Positions 50,151 through 63,368 of a stretch of 64,000 nucleotides of DNA are shown here, piece after piece. The stretch covers positions 1 through 64,000 of the forward strand of contig JANNZY010000196.1 of assembly GCA_031410915.1 (NCBI GenBank), written 5' to 3'. Numbering within the stretch: the first letter of the stretch is position 1; each line of letters begins with the position of its first letter. The position numbers and the translations under genes are program-made. A model generated the notes under the pieces. That model was not told the origin of the DNA and searched no databases. It was given only the letters and a program-made list of their open reading frames with translations. This stretch comes from WLMZ01 sp031410915 (GTDB lineage Bacteria > Actinomycetota > Acidimicrobiia > Acidimicrobiales > Ilumatobacteraceae).

Positions 50151-51865
50151 TCTCGGTCTGGGCGCCGGACGTCGAATCGATCGAGCTGGAGACACCGGGC
50201 GGACGGATGGCAATGGAGGCCGGCGACGACGGCTGGTGGATCGGCACCGACCTCGAACCCGGCTCCCGGTACCGGTTCGTGATCGGCGGGCGTGCGTTGC
50301 CCGACCCGCGCTCGCCCCGCCAGCCGGAGGGTCCGCAGGGCTGGTCGCAGACCGTCGACCACGCGGCGTTCGAGTGGACGGACCACGACTGGACGTCATT
50401 CCCGCTCGCGTCAGCCGTGATCTACGAGCTCCACGTCGGCACGTTCACACCGGCGGCGACTTTCGACGGTGTGATCGAGCGGCTCGACGAGCTCGTCGAC
50501 CTCGGCGTGAACGCGATCGAGGTCATGCCCGTCGCGACGTTCGACGGCGCGCGCGGCTGGGGCTATGACGGCGTCAACCTGTACGCACCGCACGAGGCCT
50601 ACGGTGGGCCGGACGGTCTGAAGCGACTTGTCGACGCGTGCCACGCCCGCCGGATCGCCGTCATCATCGACGCGGTCTACAACCACCTCGGCCCGGTCGG
50701 CAACTCGCTGCACGAGTTCGGCCCGTACTTCACCGACACCTACCACTCGCCGTGGGGCGATGCCGTGAACCTCGATGGTCCGGGAAGCGACGAGGTCCGC
50801 CGTTTCATCATCGACAACGCACTGCAGTGGGTGGTCGACTATCACGCCGACGGGCTGCGCCTCGACGCCGTGCACGCCCTGCACGACGAGTCGGCGGTGC
50901 ACATCCTGGAAGATCTCGGCGAGGAGATGCACGCTGCCGGCCGCCGCCTCGGCCGCACCGTCTGGGTCGTGGCCGAGAGCGATCTCAACGACCCGCGCCT
51001 GGTGCGATCCAGCGAGGCGTACGGCTACGGCCTCGACGCTGCCTGGTCCGACGACTTCCACCACAGCGTGCACGTCACGCTGACCGGCGAGCACGAGGGT
51101 TACTACGGCGACTTCGGTGGGCTTGGCGACGTCGCCGCCGCCCTGCGCGATGTGTACGTCTTCGGTCGCCGGTACGCGCCGTCACGGCATCGCACGCACG
51201 GCCAGGCGGTCGGCGAGATGGACCGCAGCCGGTTCGTCTGCTTCACCCAGAACCACGACCAGGTCGGCAACCGAGCCGTCGGTGAACGCCTCGGCCATCT
51301 CGTGCCGATCGAGCGGGTCGAGGTCGCAGCGGCGATCCTGCTGACGTCACCGTTCGTACCACTGTTGTTCCAGGGCGAGGAGTGGAACGCGTCGAGCACG
51401 TTCCAGTACTTCACCGATGTCTCCGATCCCGAGGTCGGCATCGCCGTGCGCGAGGGCCGGCGCGGTGAGTTCGGTGCGTTCGGTTGGGAGCCCGAGCAGG
51501 TGCCCGACCCGCAGGACGTCGAGACCTACCGGCGGTCCGTCCTGCGCTGGGACGAACGCGATGAACCCGACCATCGCCGCGTCCTCGATTGGTACCGGTC
51601 GCTGATCGCGCTGCGTTCGACGCACCCGTCTCTGCGCGATGGTCGCGTCGCGGCCACCACGGTCGATGTCGACGAGGAGCTCGGTTGGCTGCGCATCGAG
51701 CGCGTCGAGTTGACCGTCGTCGTCAACCTCGGGGACGCGCACGACATCGCCGTGCGCGAACAGGCCGAGATCCTGCTCACCAACGACCCCGACGCAGTGC
51801 TGTCCGGCGAGACGCTGTCCCTCGCCCACGACCGCGTCGCGATACTCGTCCACCACACCCCGTGA
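50147..51865 (+). CDS. treZ: Malto-oligosyltrehalose trehalohydrolase
   Basis: The 572-aa protein has an N-terminal beta domain (about 1-85) and a GH13_10 barrel. GLRLDAVHALHDES carries the nucleophile Asp, WVVAESDLNDPRLV the acid Glu, and CFTQNHDQVGNRAVGERL the third Asp. It cuts trehalose from the TreY product. The GTG start overlaps the treY stop. The start of the beta domain is shorter than in some homologues. A 9-bp hairpin terminator lies between its stop and the convergent treS-mak gene. Confidence 0.94.
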   Translation: MISVWAPDVESIELETPGGRMAMEAGDDGWWIGTDLEPGSRYRFVIGGRALPDPRSPRQPEGPQGWSQTVDHAAFEWTDHDWTSFPLASAVIYELHVGTFTPAATFDGVIERLDELVDLGVNAIEVMPVATFDGARGWGYDGVNLYAPHEAYGGPDGLKRLVDACHARRIAVIIDAVYNHLGPVGNSLHEFGPYFTDTYHSPWGDAVNLDGPGSDEVRRFIIDNALQWVVDYHADGLRLDAVHALHDESAVHILEDLGEEMHAAGRRLGRTVWVVAESDLNDPRLVRSSEAYGYGLDAAWSDDFHHSVHVTLTGEHEGYYGDFGGLGDVAAALRDVYVFGRRYAPSRHRTHGQAVGEMDRSRFVCFTQNHDQVGNRAVGERLGHLVPIERVEVAAAILLTSPFVPLLFQGEEWNASSTFQYFTDVSDPEVGIAVREGRRGEFGAFGWEPEQVPDPQDVETYRRSVLRWDERDEPDHRRVLDWYRSLIALRSTHPSLRDGRVAATTVDVDEELGWLRIERVELTVVVNLGDAHDIAVREQAEILLTNDPDAVLSGETLSLAHDRVAILVHHTP

Positions 51866-51868
51866 CCT

Positions 51869-51906
51869 CCCCCGGTTTCGCGCTGCGCGAAACCTGAGAG
51901 AGCGGG
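51869..51906. terminator. Bidirectional hairpin between treZ and treS-mak
   Basis: GGTTTCGCG (51874-51882) pairs perfectly with CGCGAAACC (51886-51894) around CTG, and an outer run of C pairs with the G run near 51902-51906. It separates two convergent operons. Confidence 0.65.
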
Positions 51907-51908
51907 GG

Positions 51909-55096
<3,188 letters not shown>

Positions 55097-55100
<4 letters not shown>

Positions 55101-56947
55101 GACGGATCCTTCGGTCGAAGAGCGAACACATGGGCCGATTGCTGCCATGGATCGAGACGAACGTAGTTGCGCCCGCCTGCCCACGTGTAGCGCTGTCCAC
55201 TGAGCAGGTCGTAGGCCTCGTACGCGCCCTCGAAACCGTGGCCCAGCTTGGTGATGTCGATGTTGACGAAACCCTCCTGCGGGTTGTGGTGATCGGTGTT
55301 CGCAACGACAAGGATCGGGCTGCGGTCGAGGTGGTCGACACCGACGCGTTCGGGCGCCGTCTTGGAATACACGACGAGACGTGGGTTCTCGCAGTGGTGG
55401 AACACGAGACTCCGGTCGTGCTGCAGCGCAGCGTGTTCGCGGCGGATCTGGTTGACCCACTGCATCAGCGGCGCAAGCGAGTGCTCCTGGTGCAAGTTCC
55501 ACGCACGCAGCTCGTACTTCTCGTTGTGCATGTACTCCTCGCTGCCCGGACGCTGCTCGCTCTCCTGCAGCTCGAACACCGGCGAGTACAACCCGTACGA
55601 CGCGCTGAGGGTGGCTGCGAGCACGAGACGCGTCACGTACACCTGACGCAGGCCAATGGCGAGCTCGTCGGTGAGGATGTCCGGCGTGTTCGGCCAGGCA
55701 CTACCGCGGAAGTACTCGATCGCGTCGCCGGACATCAGCTTGTCGAAGTACTGCTGCAGCTGCCACGGCGCGTGCTGCCACGGGAAGTGGTTGTAGGACA
55801 CGCTGAACCCGACCCGGGAGAGCTGCAGCATCACCTCTGGGTGGGCGAACGCCTCGGCGAGGAAGATGATGGCCGGGTCGATGCGCTTGAGCTCGGCGAT
55901 CATCCACTCCCAGAACGGGAACGGCTTGGTGTGCGGGTTGTCGATGCGGAACACACGCACGCCCTGGCGGTGCCAGAACTCGATCACGTCGGCAAGGGCC
56001 CGCCACAGCGCCTTCGCGTCCTTCGAGTCGAAGTCGAACGGAACGATGTCCTGGTAACGCTTCGGCGGGTTCTCGGCGTAGGCGATGGTGCCGTCCGGAC
56101 GCACCGCGAACCACTCAGGATGCTCCGTCACCCACGGGTGGTCCGGTGCGCATGTGTACGCGATGTCGAGTGCCAACTCCAGCCCGCGATCGCGGCACTC
56201 GGTGACCAAGGTGGCGACATCGGCGACGGTGCCGAGCTGCGGGTGCACCGCCATGTGCCCGCCCTCGACCGCGCCGATCGCGTAGGGGCTGCCGACATCG
56301 CCCGGCTTCGCGTCGACGCTGTTGTCCTTGCCCTTGCGGTGCTCGCGCCCGATCGGGTGGATCGGCGGGAAGTAGACGATGTCGAAGCCGAGATCGCGGG
56401 CGTGGTCCAACCGGCCAACGGCGTCGCCCAAGGTGCCATGACGCGGGTTGCCCGGATCGTTGCTGGCCGCGTCGGCGAGCGAGCGGGGGAAGAACTCGTA
56501 CCACGCACCGAACGAGGCGATGACCGGATCGACGATGATCGTGTGCGGCGGGCTCTCGACGTGGTCCGAGGTCGTGGCCGTGCCGAGCCGGCGCAGCTCC
56601 TCCGCTTCGTTCGCGGTGGCCTGGCCGGCATCGCGCTTGCGCACGATCTTGGACTGGATCGTCGCGCCCTGGTCGATCCACGTCTCGATCGTGAACACGT
56701 AGCGGCCGAGTTGCTCGACGACGAGTTCGGCGCTGTAGGTGCACCCGTTGACGTGTTCGAGTGGGGTGTGGGTGGCCGTGCCGTCCGGGGCGATCACTCG
56801 CAACAGCCCGCCGATCTCGACGTGGCCGTCGCAGACGACGATGGCCGAACACCTGACGATGTCGCCGATCACCCGCTTGGACGGGTACGCGACGCCGTTG
56901 GCCGTGACCGACGGCGACACGGACGTGATCGTCAACCTCGATGACAT
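55097..56947 (-). CDS. glgE: Alpha-1,4-glucan:maltose-1-phosphate maltosyltransferase
   Basis: The 616-aa protein belongs to GH13_3. An N-terminal beta domain (RLTITSVSPSV) leads to a barrel with VYFPPIHPIGREHRKGK, VFRIDNPHTKPFPFWEW (nucleophile Asp near 334) and IIFLAEAFAHPEVM (acid Glu near 363). GlgE adds maltose units from maltose-1-phosphate to an alpha-1,4-glucan. With the TreS-maltokinase fusion it forms the trehalose-to-glucan route. The branching enzyme GlgB, often next to it, is not in the window. The ATG at 56947 is chosen because GGGAG precedes it. Confidence 0.95.
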
Positions 56948-57084
56948 GACAGCTCCCATCACCGGCCCGCGCGTTCCGGGCCGTCGGCGTGCCCGTCGGG
57001 TCCGGTGGTCAAACGTCGCGCCCTGCGACGTGGTGGTTCACCAGGGCCTCGGCGGACACGACCGGTAGAGTACTGCGCGGGCGG

Positions 57085-57609
57085 CTACACCGCTGAGAAC
57101 TGCTTGAGGAAGGTCAGCAGGTCGTCCGCGTGCTCTTCCTCGACAGCAAGAATGTTCTCCATCAGCCGGCGGGTGGTGATGTCACCGTCACCGATCCAGC
57201 GTGCGATCTCACCGTAGGACTCGATCGCGATCCGCTCGGCGACGAGGTCCTCTTTGATCATGTCGATCAGGTCGCCGCCCGCCACGTATTCGGCGTGGCT
57301 GCGTTCGACGAGCGTGGCGGGGTTGAAGTCGGGCTCACCCTGCAGTTGCACGATTCGGGCCGCGATCTGGTCGGCGTGGCCCTGCTCTTCCGCGGCGTGC
57401 TGCAGGAACTCGGCCGCCACAGAAGCTGAATTGATGCCCTCGGCCATGAAGTAGTGGCGCTTGTAACGCAGCACGCACACCAGTTCGGTGGCGAGTGCCT
57501 CGTTGAGCACGGCGATGACGCGTTCGCGGTCCGCGCCGTAGTCGGCCGTCAGAGGACCCTGTTCGATGTGGGCACGCGCGTTCGCGCGCAACGTCTGGAT
57601 GTCGGTCAT
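57085..57609 (-). CDS. Ferritin-like di-iron protein
   Basis: The 174-aa protein has a four-helix ferritin fold with E and ExxH ligands spread over the helices: LNEALATELVCVLRYKRHYFM, EFLQHAAEEQGHADQIAARI, LVAERIAIESYGEIARW and ILAVEEEHADDLLTFL. It is similar to bacterioferritin-type proteins that store iron or protect against peroxide, but it is distinct from the bfr gene at 24.5 kb. The ATG at 57609 fits the family start (MTDIQTLRANARAHIEQG); a GTG four codons earlier is possible. No iron box was recognised. Confidence 0.85.
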   Translation of the reverse strand: MTDIQTLRANARAHIEQGPLTADYGADRERVIAVLNEALATELVCVLRYKRHYFMAEGINSASVAAEFLQHAAEEQGHADQIAARIVQLQGEPDFNPATLVERSHAEYVAGGDLIDMIKEDLVAERIAIESYGEIARWIGDGDITTRRLMENILAVEEEHADDLLTFLKQFSAV

Positions 57610-57665
57610 GTGTTCGCTCACGGGCGGACGACTACCCCCGGAGTGTCATATTCAAACGAACTCGC

Positions 57666-57953
57666 TCACCGCTCGTCCTCGGGCACCTCGATGACGAACT
57701 GCAGCTGCTGGTCCACGGCATCGCCCTCGGACAGCGCCGGCTCGTCGTTTGGCGCGGGACGCTCCCACACCTCGGGCTCCTCCTGCGCCGATCGCTCGGC
57801 GAAGGATTCGTCGGTCACGTCCGCGTCGGCGAACGGCAACGCGTGCGGCCGATCAGGTGGGAACTCCGCGCTGACCTCGTCGCTCGTCACGGGTTCGTCG
57901 CCACCGATCAGATCTTCGTCGAACGTCTCGGCCACATCCTGCTCGTCACTCAT
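57666..57953 (-). CDS. Small acidic protein, DUF5709-like
   Basis: The 95-aa protein is strongly acidic. The middle block (PPDRPHALPFADADVTDESFAERSAQEEPEVWE) resembles the actinobacterial DUF5709 family, in which a DRL/ERSAQEEP core is typical. It has no signal or membrane segment. The function is unknown. It lies between the GH8 gene and the ferritin-like gene, all on the minus strand. Confidence 0.62.
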   Translation of the reverse strand: MSDEQDVAETFDEDLIGGDEPVTSDEVSAEFPPDRPHALPFADADVTDESFAERSAQEEPEVWERPAPNDEPALSEGDAVDQQLQFVIEVPEDER

Positions 57954-58006
57954 GTGAGTCACGTACCCGATCCCGTGGCGCGCGGAACGTCTGGCCGCGG
58001 GGCGGG

Positions 58007-59080
58007 TCAGCAGCCGCCGAGGCGATCGGTGGTCAGCCACAGGCGCGCGAGCGCGACCCACGCTGCGCCGTAGTAGGTCGGCGACGCGTCGTCCATTCTC
58101 GCGGCGCGATCGAGCAGTCGAGTCGCACTCGTCCCGGCACCGGCTGCGTGCGCACTGGCGGCGGCGGCCAAGACGGTGATCGGGTGTCGCGTCGCGCCGG
58201 TCGAAGAGCCGATCGCCCGGCCGTCGAGGTCGTACTCGGCGCGCACGTCACCCGCCCGATCGGAGAAGAACGGCCACATCGCCGCAGCCACCTCGATGCC
58301 GGCGCGATTGCAGTCGGCCGCGAGTTGGATCGGCACCCGAGCCGCGTCGTAGCCGAAGCGCGGTGATGCGCCGGAGGGCGACGATGCCGGCTGCGCCGGG
58401 ACACCTCTGTCGGACCAGTCCGGTGCAAGATGCGGCGCGTCCACGCCGAGCTCGGTCAGCATCGATCGCGCCGAAGCTGCGACATCGGCCCAGCGCGAAT
58501 CGCCGGTCAGCCACCACAGCTGCGACATCGCCGGTACGACGAGGTAGCTCGGGTTGACCTCACCACTGTGTCGCGCCCAGGGTCCGGCCACCAGGACGCG
58601 CCGGCCGTCGACGACCACCGTCTCCAGATCGAGCACCGCTGTGCTCAGCCGCGTGCCGGCCCGACGAACAGCATCGTCGTCGAAGCGATCACCGGCGAGA
58701 GACAACGCCCACGCGGCGAGCAGATCGGCATCTGACGCCGAGCCGCTGTCCACGACTCGTCCAGCCTTCCAGCGCCAGCTGAGCAAGCCGTTCGGGCGCT
58801 GCAGGTGGGCCCCGGTCCACGACCAAACCGACCGAAACGTCGACTCGTCACCGATCGCGACCGCCAGCACCATCGCGTAGGCCTGACCCTCGCTGACTGT
58901 GTCACGGCCCTGATCGGTACGCACCACGCGGCCGTCTTCGTCGACGTAGCGATCGATGAATGCTTCGGCCGATCGCACCGCCGATGTGTCGGCGGCGTCG
59001 CGTCGACCATCGGCGTCCACCTTCGTCGCCCCTCCGAGCAGCAGCACGGCGAGCATGGTCGCGGCGAGAGCGCGAGTCAT
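58007..59080 (-). CDS. GH8 endoglucanase (BcsZ-like), secreted
   Basis: The 357-aa protein has a signal peptide (RALAATMLAVLLLGGATKVDA) and a GH8 (alpha/alpha)6 barrel. SEGQAYAMVLAV holds the acid Glu (near 62), DADLLAAWALSLAG follows, and GYDAARVPIQLAAD carries the Asp (near 244). In cellulose-secretion clusters such enzymes trim or quality-control the new beta-1,4-glucan. Its ATG overlaps the stop of the cellulose-synthase-like gene by 4 bases, so it is the last gene of the polysaccharide operon. It should act outside the membrane. Confidence 0.88.
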   Translation of the reverse strand: MTRALAATMLAVLLLGGATKVDADGRRDAADTSAVRSAEAFIDRYVDEDGRVVRTDQGRDTVSEGQAYAMVLAVAIGDESTFRSVWSWTGAHLQRPNGLLSWRWKAGRVVDSGSASDADLLAAWALSLAGDRFDDDAVRRAGTRLSTAVLDLETVVVDGRRVLVAGPWARHSGEVNPSYLVVPAMSQLWWLTGDSRWADVAASARSMLTELGVDAPHLAPDWSDRGVPAQPASSPSGASPRFGYDAARVPIQLAADCNRAGIEVAAAMWPFFSDRAGDVRAEYDLDGRAIGSSTGATRHPITVLAAAASAHAAGAGTSATRLLDRAARMDDASPTYYGAAWVALARLWLTTDRLGGC

Positions 59081-60633
59081 GCCGCCCTCGACTCGCGCTC
59101 GGTCGCGGCGACCGCGCCGGACACATCTGCCGGGACCGCCAGCGACGGCACGACAGCAGTTGCGACGCCGTGGCTGAGGATGCACATGTGCAACACGAGG
59201 AACCCGACGTTGTTCAGCGTCGCCGCGTTCTGATCGCGGAGGAGGCCGAACAGGGCTGCCCCGAACAGCACGGCGAGCACACCCAGCGCCGGTGCGGCCG
59301 GCCGCCACTGCCGGCCGGACGTGGCGTGCTTGGGCGTCACCACGAACTTGCTCGGGCGCTTGAACAGTGCCTTGCACGACGCGTGGATGTGGATCCAGAA
59401 CGTCGATGTCGCGAGCGAGTAGGCGGCGAACGTGTACGTCCCCGCGCCGACACTCGCCACCGTGGCGAGGGCGAACGCGAAGTACGGCGCGAACGCGGCC
59501 AGGAAGCCGTCGGCGGCGGAACCCGACAGCGGCTGCGCCCCGGTCAGGATGCGGAGCACCGGCAGCGACAAGTACACGAGCACCGTCCACCCGGACAGGA
59601 AGTACGAGGCCGACAGCAGGTACTGCAACTTCAAACGCAATGGCAGGCGTGACGTGGCAACGGTCGGGATCGCGCCGATGCAGCCACGTGCCCAGCGGTG
59701 CTGTTGAGTGACGTAGGACGCCAGGTCTTCCGGCCCGAGACCATTGGCCAGCACGTCGGGCACGTACTCCGACGCCCAGCCGGCCTCGTGCAGGCCGATC
59801 GAGAGTTCGAAGTCCTCGGTGACCGAACCCTCTGGAAATCCCCCGGCTGACTCCAGCGCGGTGCGACGGAACACGACGTTCGTGCCGCAGCAGAACATCG
59901 AATCGTGGCTGTCCTTACCGCGTGCGATGGGGCCGAAGAACAACGCCTGCTGGCTCCACGCCGCCGCGACAATCGTGTTCGTCGCCGCGTTCGCGTAGTA
60001 CTGCGGGGTCTGCACGAACGCGACCTCGTCGCGACCGAACCGGGGCAGGGTGCGTGTGAGCAGATCGACGTGGGGAACGTGGTCGCAGTCGAGGACGAGG
60101 ATGAACGGTGCCGACGTTCTGGCCAGCGCGTGGTTGATGTTGCCGGCCTTCGCGCCCTGGTGCAGGGTGCGGCGCACGTAGCGCACGCCGTGGCGCCCGG
60201 CCATCCGCTTCATCTCGTCGCGATTGCCGTCGTCGAGCAAGGCGACGCGCACGATCGCGCCCTGAAGCCGTGCCGCCGCGGCGACGGTGGCCTCGACGAT
60301 GTCGACGGGCTCGTTGTAGGTCGGGATGAAGACGTCGACCTCGATCGCGCCGAGATCGCCGATCGGCGGCGGGAGCGGACGGCGACGGCGGCTGGCGAAC
60401 ACGCAGGTCCACCAGAAGCCGAGTGCTTGCACGACGTTGAAGACCTCGGCAACGAGCAGGATGCCGAACAGGAACGGGTTGCCGACGCGGCTCGGGCGCA
60501 GGAGCCAGACGAAGTAGAGCACCACCGCTACGCTGCTGAGTAGAGCCATCGCGCCGGAACGCAGGCGAACCGATCGGGCCGGCAGGCCACCGCGCCACGT
60601 CGGCGGCAGGAGTCGAGTGTCGGTCGTGTTCAT
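59077..60633 (-). CDS. Cellulose-synthase-like processive GT2 glycosyltransferase
   Basis: The 518-aa membrane protein has the D,D,D,QxxRW set of processive beta-glycan synthases: DDGN near 133, DCDH near 183, TED near 270 and QQHRW near 309. Two helices lie before and several after the GT domain. No C-terminal PilZ domain is present, so direct c-di-GMP control as in BcsA is not expected. No BcsB-like gene is in the window. Product could be cellulose or another beta-glucan. It overlaps the upstream fusion gene and the downstream GH8 gene by 4 bases each. Confidence 0.88.
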   Translation of the reverse strand: MNTTDTRLLPPTWRGGLPARSVRLRSGAMALLSSVAVVLYFVWLLRPSRVGNPFLFGILLVAEVFNVVQALGFWWTCVFASRRRRPLPPPIGDLGAIEVDVFIPTYNEPVDIVEATVAAAARLQGAIVRVALLDDGNRDEMKRMAGRHGVRYVRRTLHQGAKAGNINHALARTSAPFILVLDCDHVPHVDLLTRTLPRFGRDEVAFVQTPQYYANAATNTIVAAAWSQQALFFGPIARGKDSHDSMFCCGTNVVFRRTALESAGGFPEGSVTEDFELSIGLHEAGWASEYVPDVLANGLGPEDLASYVTQQHRWARGCIGAIPTVATSRLPLRLKLQYLLSASYFLSGWTVLVYLSLPVLRILTGAQPLSGSAADGFLAAFAPYFAFALATVASVGAGTYTFAAYSLATSTFWIHIHASCKALFKRPSKFVVTPKHATSGRQWRPAAPALGVLAVLFGAALFGLLRDQNAATLNNVGFLVLHMCILSHGVATAVVPSLAVPADVSGAVAATERESRAA

Positions 60634-63368
60634 CGCAGCTCCCAGACGCGCACGTTCGGTCGGTCGAAGCGATCGACCAGCGTGCGATCGCGTTCGAGGT
60701 CGGCCAGCGCACTGCCGACCTTGGCCGACGTGTCCTCGGCGTTGAGGACGCGCTCGGTGGCCAGCACGTACACCGCACCGGTGCCCTCGGGCAGGCGCGA
60801 GCCGAGCGGCAAGGCGCGGATGTCGGGCGCGTAGTAGGCGATGACGTCACCGAGATACGACGGCTCGTAGAGCAGCACCGCCTCGCCGTTGCCGCCCGCG
60901 GCAGGTTCGTCGCGGATGCCCTCGTGTACCTGGGCCAGCGCGCCCTGGAAGTCGTACAGACGCGGGTTGGCACCATTGAGCTGCTGATCGACGAGGCCGA
61001 CCGCCATCGTTGCGGTGAGCACGCCGGCCGCGGCCAACAGCGCGACACGTCGCTTCGTCGTGGCGGTCACCAGTCGCGCGCCGAGCAACAACATCGCCGG
61101 CACAGCGCCGGAGAAGTAGCGCAGCTCGAACAGGTCACGCTTGATCGAGCCGATCAGGAACAGCGCAGCCATCGGCAACACGAACAATCCCAGCAGCAAC
61201 ACACTCGGGCCCGATCGACCGCGGCCGAGGAGCACGAGGAGGAGCAGCATGATCAGCGGCCACAGCGCAGCGATCTGCACCATCACGCCGTCGGCGTGAT
61301 ATCCCCAGATGCCCCAGATCAGGTTCGCGCCGACGGCGTAGACCGAGATCGCGCCGCCGATGGTTGAGCTATTCGCGCCGGCCTGGCCGGGCACCAGCCC
61401 GTCGCTGCGGTTGGAGTAGGCACCGAACTGGGCCTGCAAGATCGGCACGAGCGGGATCAGCGCGACCAGGATGAGCGCCGACGCGCTCAGCCAACCGCGC
61501 GCTAAAGATCGAACCCGAGCACGGTCGCGGCGGTCGCGCCACAGCACCCAGGCGAATCCGAACTGCTGCACCATCACCGGCAGGAAGGCGAAGTACTGCG
61601 TCCAGATCAATGCCGCAGTGGCGACTCCGTAGAGCAGCCAGTCGCGCCGCAGCCCACGGCGGATCGCCTGCACCTGCGCGCCAACGGCAAGCGCGGCGAA
61701 CAACATGAACAGCGCGTACATGCGGGCCTCTTGCGAGTACCAGACGCAGAACGGCGCAACGCTGGCGAGTGCGGCAGCAACCCAACCGGTTCGTCGGTCG
61801 TAGATCACCCGGCCGGTCCATGCCATGGCGGGCACGAGTGCCACACCGGCGATCAGCGACGGCAGCCGGACGGCGAGCTCGGACGTGCCGAACAGGCGCA
61901 CTGTGATCCACAGCAGGGCATGGTGCAATGGCGGGTGCACGTCGGTGTTGCGCATGTCGGCCAGCATCTGCGCGAACGGCATCTGCGCCTGGCGCACACT
62001 GATCGCCTCGTCGACCCAGAGACCACGGCTGGTTGCGATGCGAATGTCGGCCGCCACGATGCAGAGTGCGATGATTGCCAGCGTGCCGGTGCGGTAGCGC
62101 AGCGGAATCCGCCGCAGGGTTGTCGAGCGCTCGCGCACGACAGGTTCGAACGACAGCACCGTCGCGAGTGAAGCGCTGACGACGAGGGTGATCGTGACGA
62201 CGGCTCGCACGGAATCGCCGAGCGTGACGAGCGCGACGATCTCGGCCCCGAGCGCGACGACAACCGATGTCAGTGCGAACTTCCCGTCGCCGGTCGCGCA
62301 TCGATGCGCGGCCAGCACACGAACGAGTCCGACGGCAGCCATCGCAAGCAGGTACAGGCCGACGAGGCCGGCCGACGGGGCGCGGTCGCGGCCGAACATC
62401 GGAGCGATCATCGAGTCGGCGAGCAACGTGCCGGCGGCGGCGATGGTCAGCCCGACGGCAACGGTCAACCACACGGCGGCGGTCGCCGCCCGGGCACGCT
62501 GCCGCGCGGCGGCGGGAAGCAGCACCATCGGCACCGTCGCCGTGGCGAACACGGCTGCGCCACCGACAGTGGAGAGCACGGCGAACGAGGCCGCGCCGAT
62601 GGCGTCGAGCCGGCTGTTGGCGATGACGAGATCGATCGACTGCAACACGGCGATCGCCACGAACGAGCCGGCGACCAGCGCCGCGTGACGGCCCGGCGCG
62701 GCGGCCGGCGTCGAGCCGATGTCGTCGACGACATTGCTCGCACGGGTGCACACGGCGAGCGCGGCATACCCGGCCACGACCGTCGCGACGGCAGCACCGA
62801 CCGGACCGGCCACGAGCGCGAGGGTGATGCCGAGGCAGATCCTGACGGCCGGCTCGGTCAGCAGGCTGCGCACGAGCACGTCGTGGCGCTCGGTCCCGTA
62901 GGCGACGCCGCGAGCCAGTCCGAGCAGACCTGCGCCGGGCGCTGCGACGGCGAGCATCAACACGAGCGGGATCGGCAGGCCGAGGGCTCGCGCCAACGGC
63001 CACGCGCCGACCGCCAACGTGACCGCAACGACGACGCCGGCACGAGCAACCGTGTGGCGCACGGCTGCGATGCGGTGCGGGGCCAGCGCCCCGGCCGCGC
63101 TCAGAGCGGCAGCAGGAAGGTGCAACAGCATGTACAACGCGATGAACGTGACGACGTCGGCGTAATCGCCGGCACCAAGGATCTTCGCCGCGCCGACCGC
63201 GAACACGAGATTGCCGATACCCGCGACGGCCTGGCCGGCGATGACGGGAACGTGCGGTCGCAATGCGCGAGCGGTGGCGGCGCGGCTGGTGAAGACCGCT
63301 GTGGTCGGGATCGTCGCGGCAGTCGCGGCAGTCTCGGCAGTCTCGGCAGTCTCGATGATGACGCTCAC
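60630..63368 (-). CDS. Polysaccharide flippase fused to a GT-C glycosyltransferase
   Basis: The 912-aa membrane protein joins two polytopic modules. Residues about 35-430 read as a Wzx/MATE-like flippase (VIAGQAVAGIGNLVFAVGAAKILGAGDYADVVTF at its start). Residues about 440-800 are a GT39/ArnT-like (PMT_2) enzyme with GLWVDEAIS, the DVHPPLHHALLW signature and APFCVWYSQEARMYALFML. A soluble C-terminal domain ends WELR. The flippase part would carry lipid-linked sugar outward and the GT-C part would use lipid-linked sugar on the outer face. The start is GTG 63368, giving a GTGA overlap with the upstream gene. The first 25 residues contain an ETAETAETAATAAT run from a 9-bp DNA repeat. Confidence 0.8.
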   Translation of the reverse strand: MSVIIETAETAETAATAATIPTTAVFTSRAATARALRPHVPVIAGQAVAGIGNLVFAVGAAKILGAGDYADVVTFIALYMLLHLPAAALSAAGALAPHRIAAVRHTVARAGVVVAVTLAVGAWPLARALGLPIPLVLMLAVAAPGAGLLGLARGVAYGTERHDVLVRSLLTEPAVRICLGITLALVAGPVGAAVATVVAGYAALAVCTRASNVVDDIGSTPAAAPGRHAALVAGSFVAIAVLQSIDLVIANSRLDAIGAASFAVLSTVGGAAVFATATVPMVLLPAAARQRARAATAAVWLTVAVGLTIAAAGTLLADSMIAPMFGRDRAPSAGLVGLYLLAMAAVGLVRVLAAHRCATGDGKFALTSVVVALGAEIVALVTLGDSVRAVVTITLVVSASLATVLSFEPVVRERSTTLRRIPLRYRTGTLAIIALCIVAADIRIATSRGLWVDEAISVRQAQMPFAQMLADMRNTDVHPPLHHALLWITVRLFGTSELAVRLPSLIAGVALVPAMAWTGRVIYDRRTGWVAAALASVAPFCVWYSQEARMYALFMLFAALAVGAQVQAIRRGLRRDWLLYGVATAALIWTQYFAFLPVMVQQFGFAWVLWRDRRDRARVRSLARGWLSASALILVALIPLVPILQAQFGAYSNRSDGLVPGQAGANSSTIGGAISVYAVGANLIWGIWGYHADGVMVQIAALWPLIMLLLLVLLGRGRSGPSVLLLGLFVLPMAALFLIGSIKRDLFELRYFSGAVPAMLLLGARLVTATTKRRVALLAAAGVLTATMAVGLVDQQLNGANPRLYDFQGALAQVHEGIRDEPAAGGNGEAVLLYEPSYLGDVIAYYAPDIRALPLGSRLPEGTGAVYVLATERVLNAEDTSAKVGSALADLERDRTLVDRFDRPNVRVWELR
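63313..63353. repeat. 9-bp tandem repeat in the flippase-fusion start
   Basis: Four and a half copies of GTC(G/T)CGGCA lie in frame just after the start of the flippase-GT gene. They encode an ETA/AAT run. Gain or loss of units would change length without breaking the frame. Confidence 0.6.
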
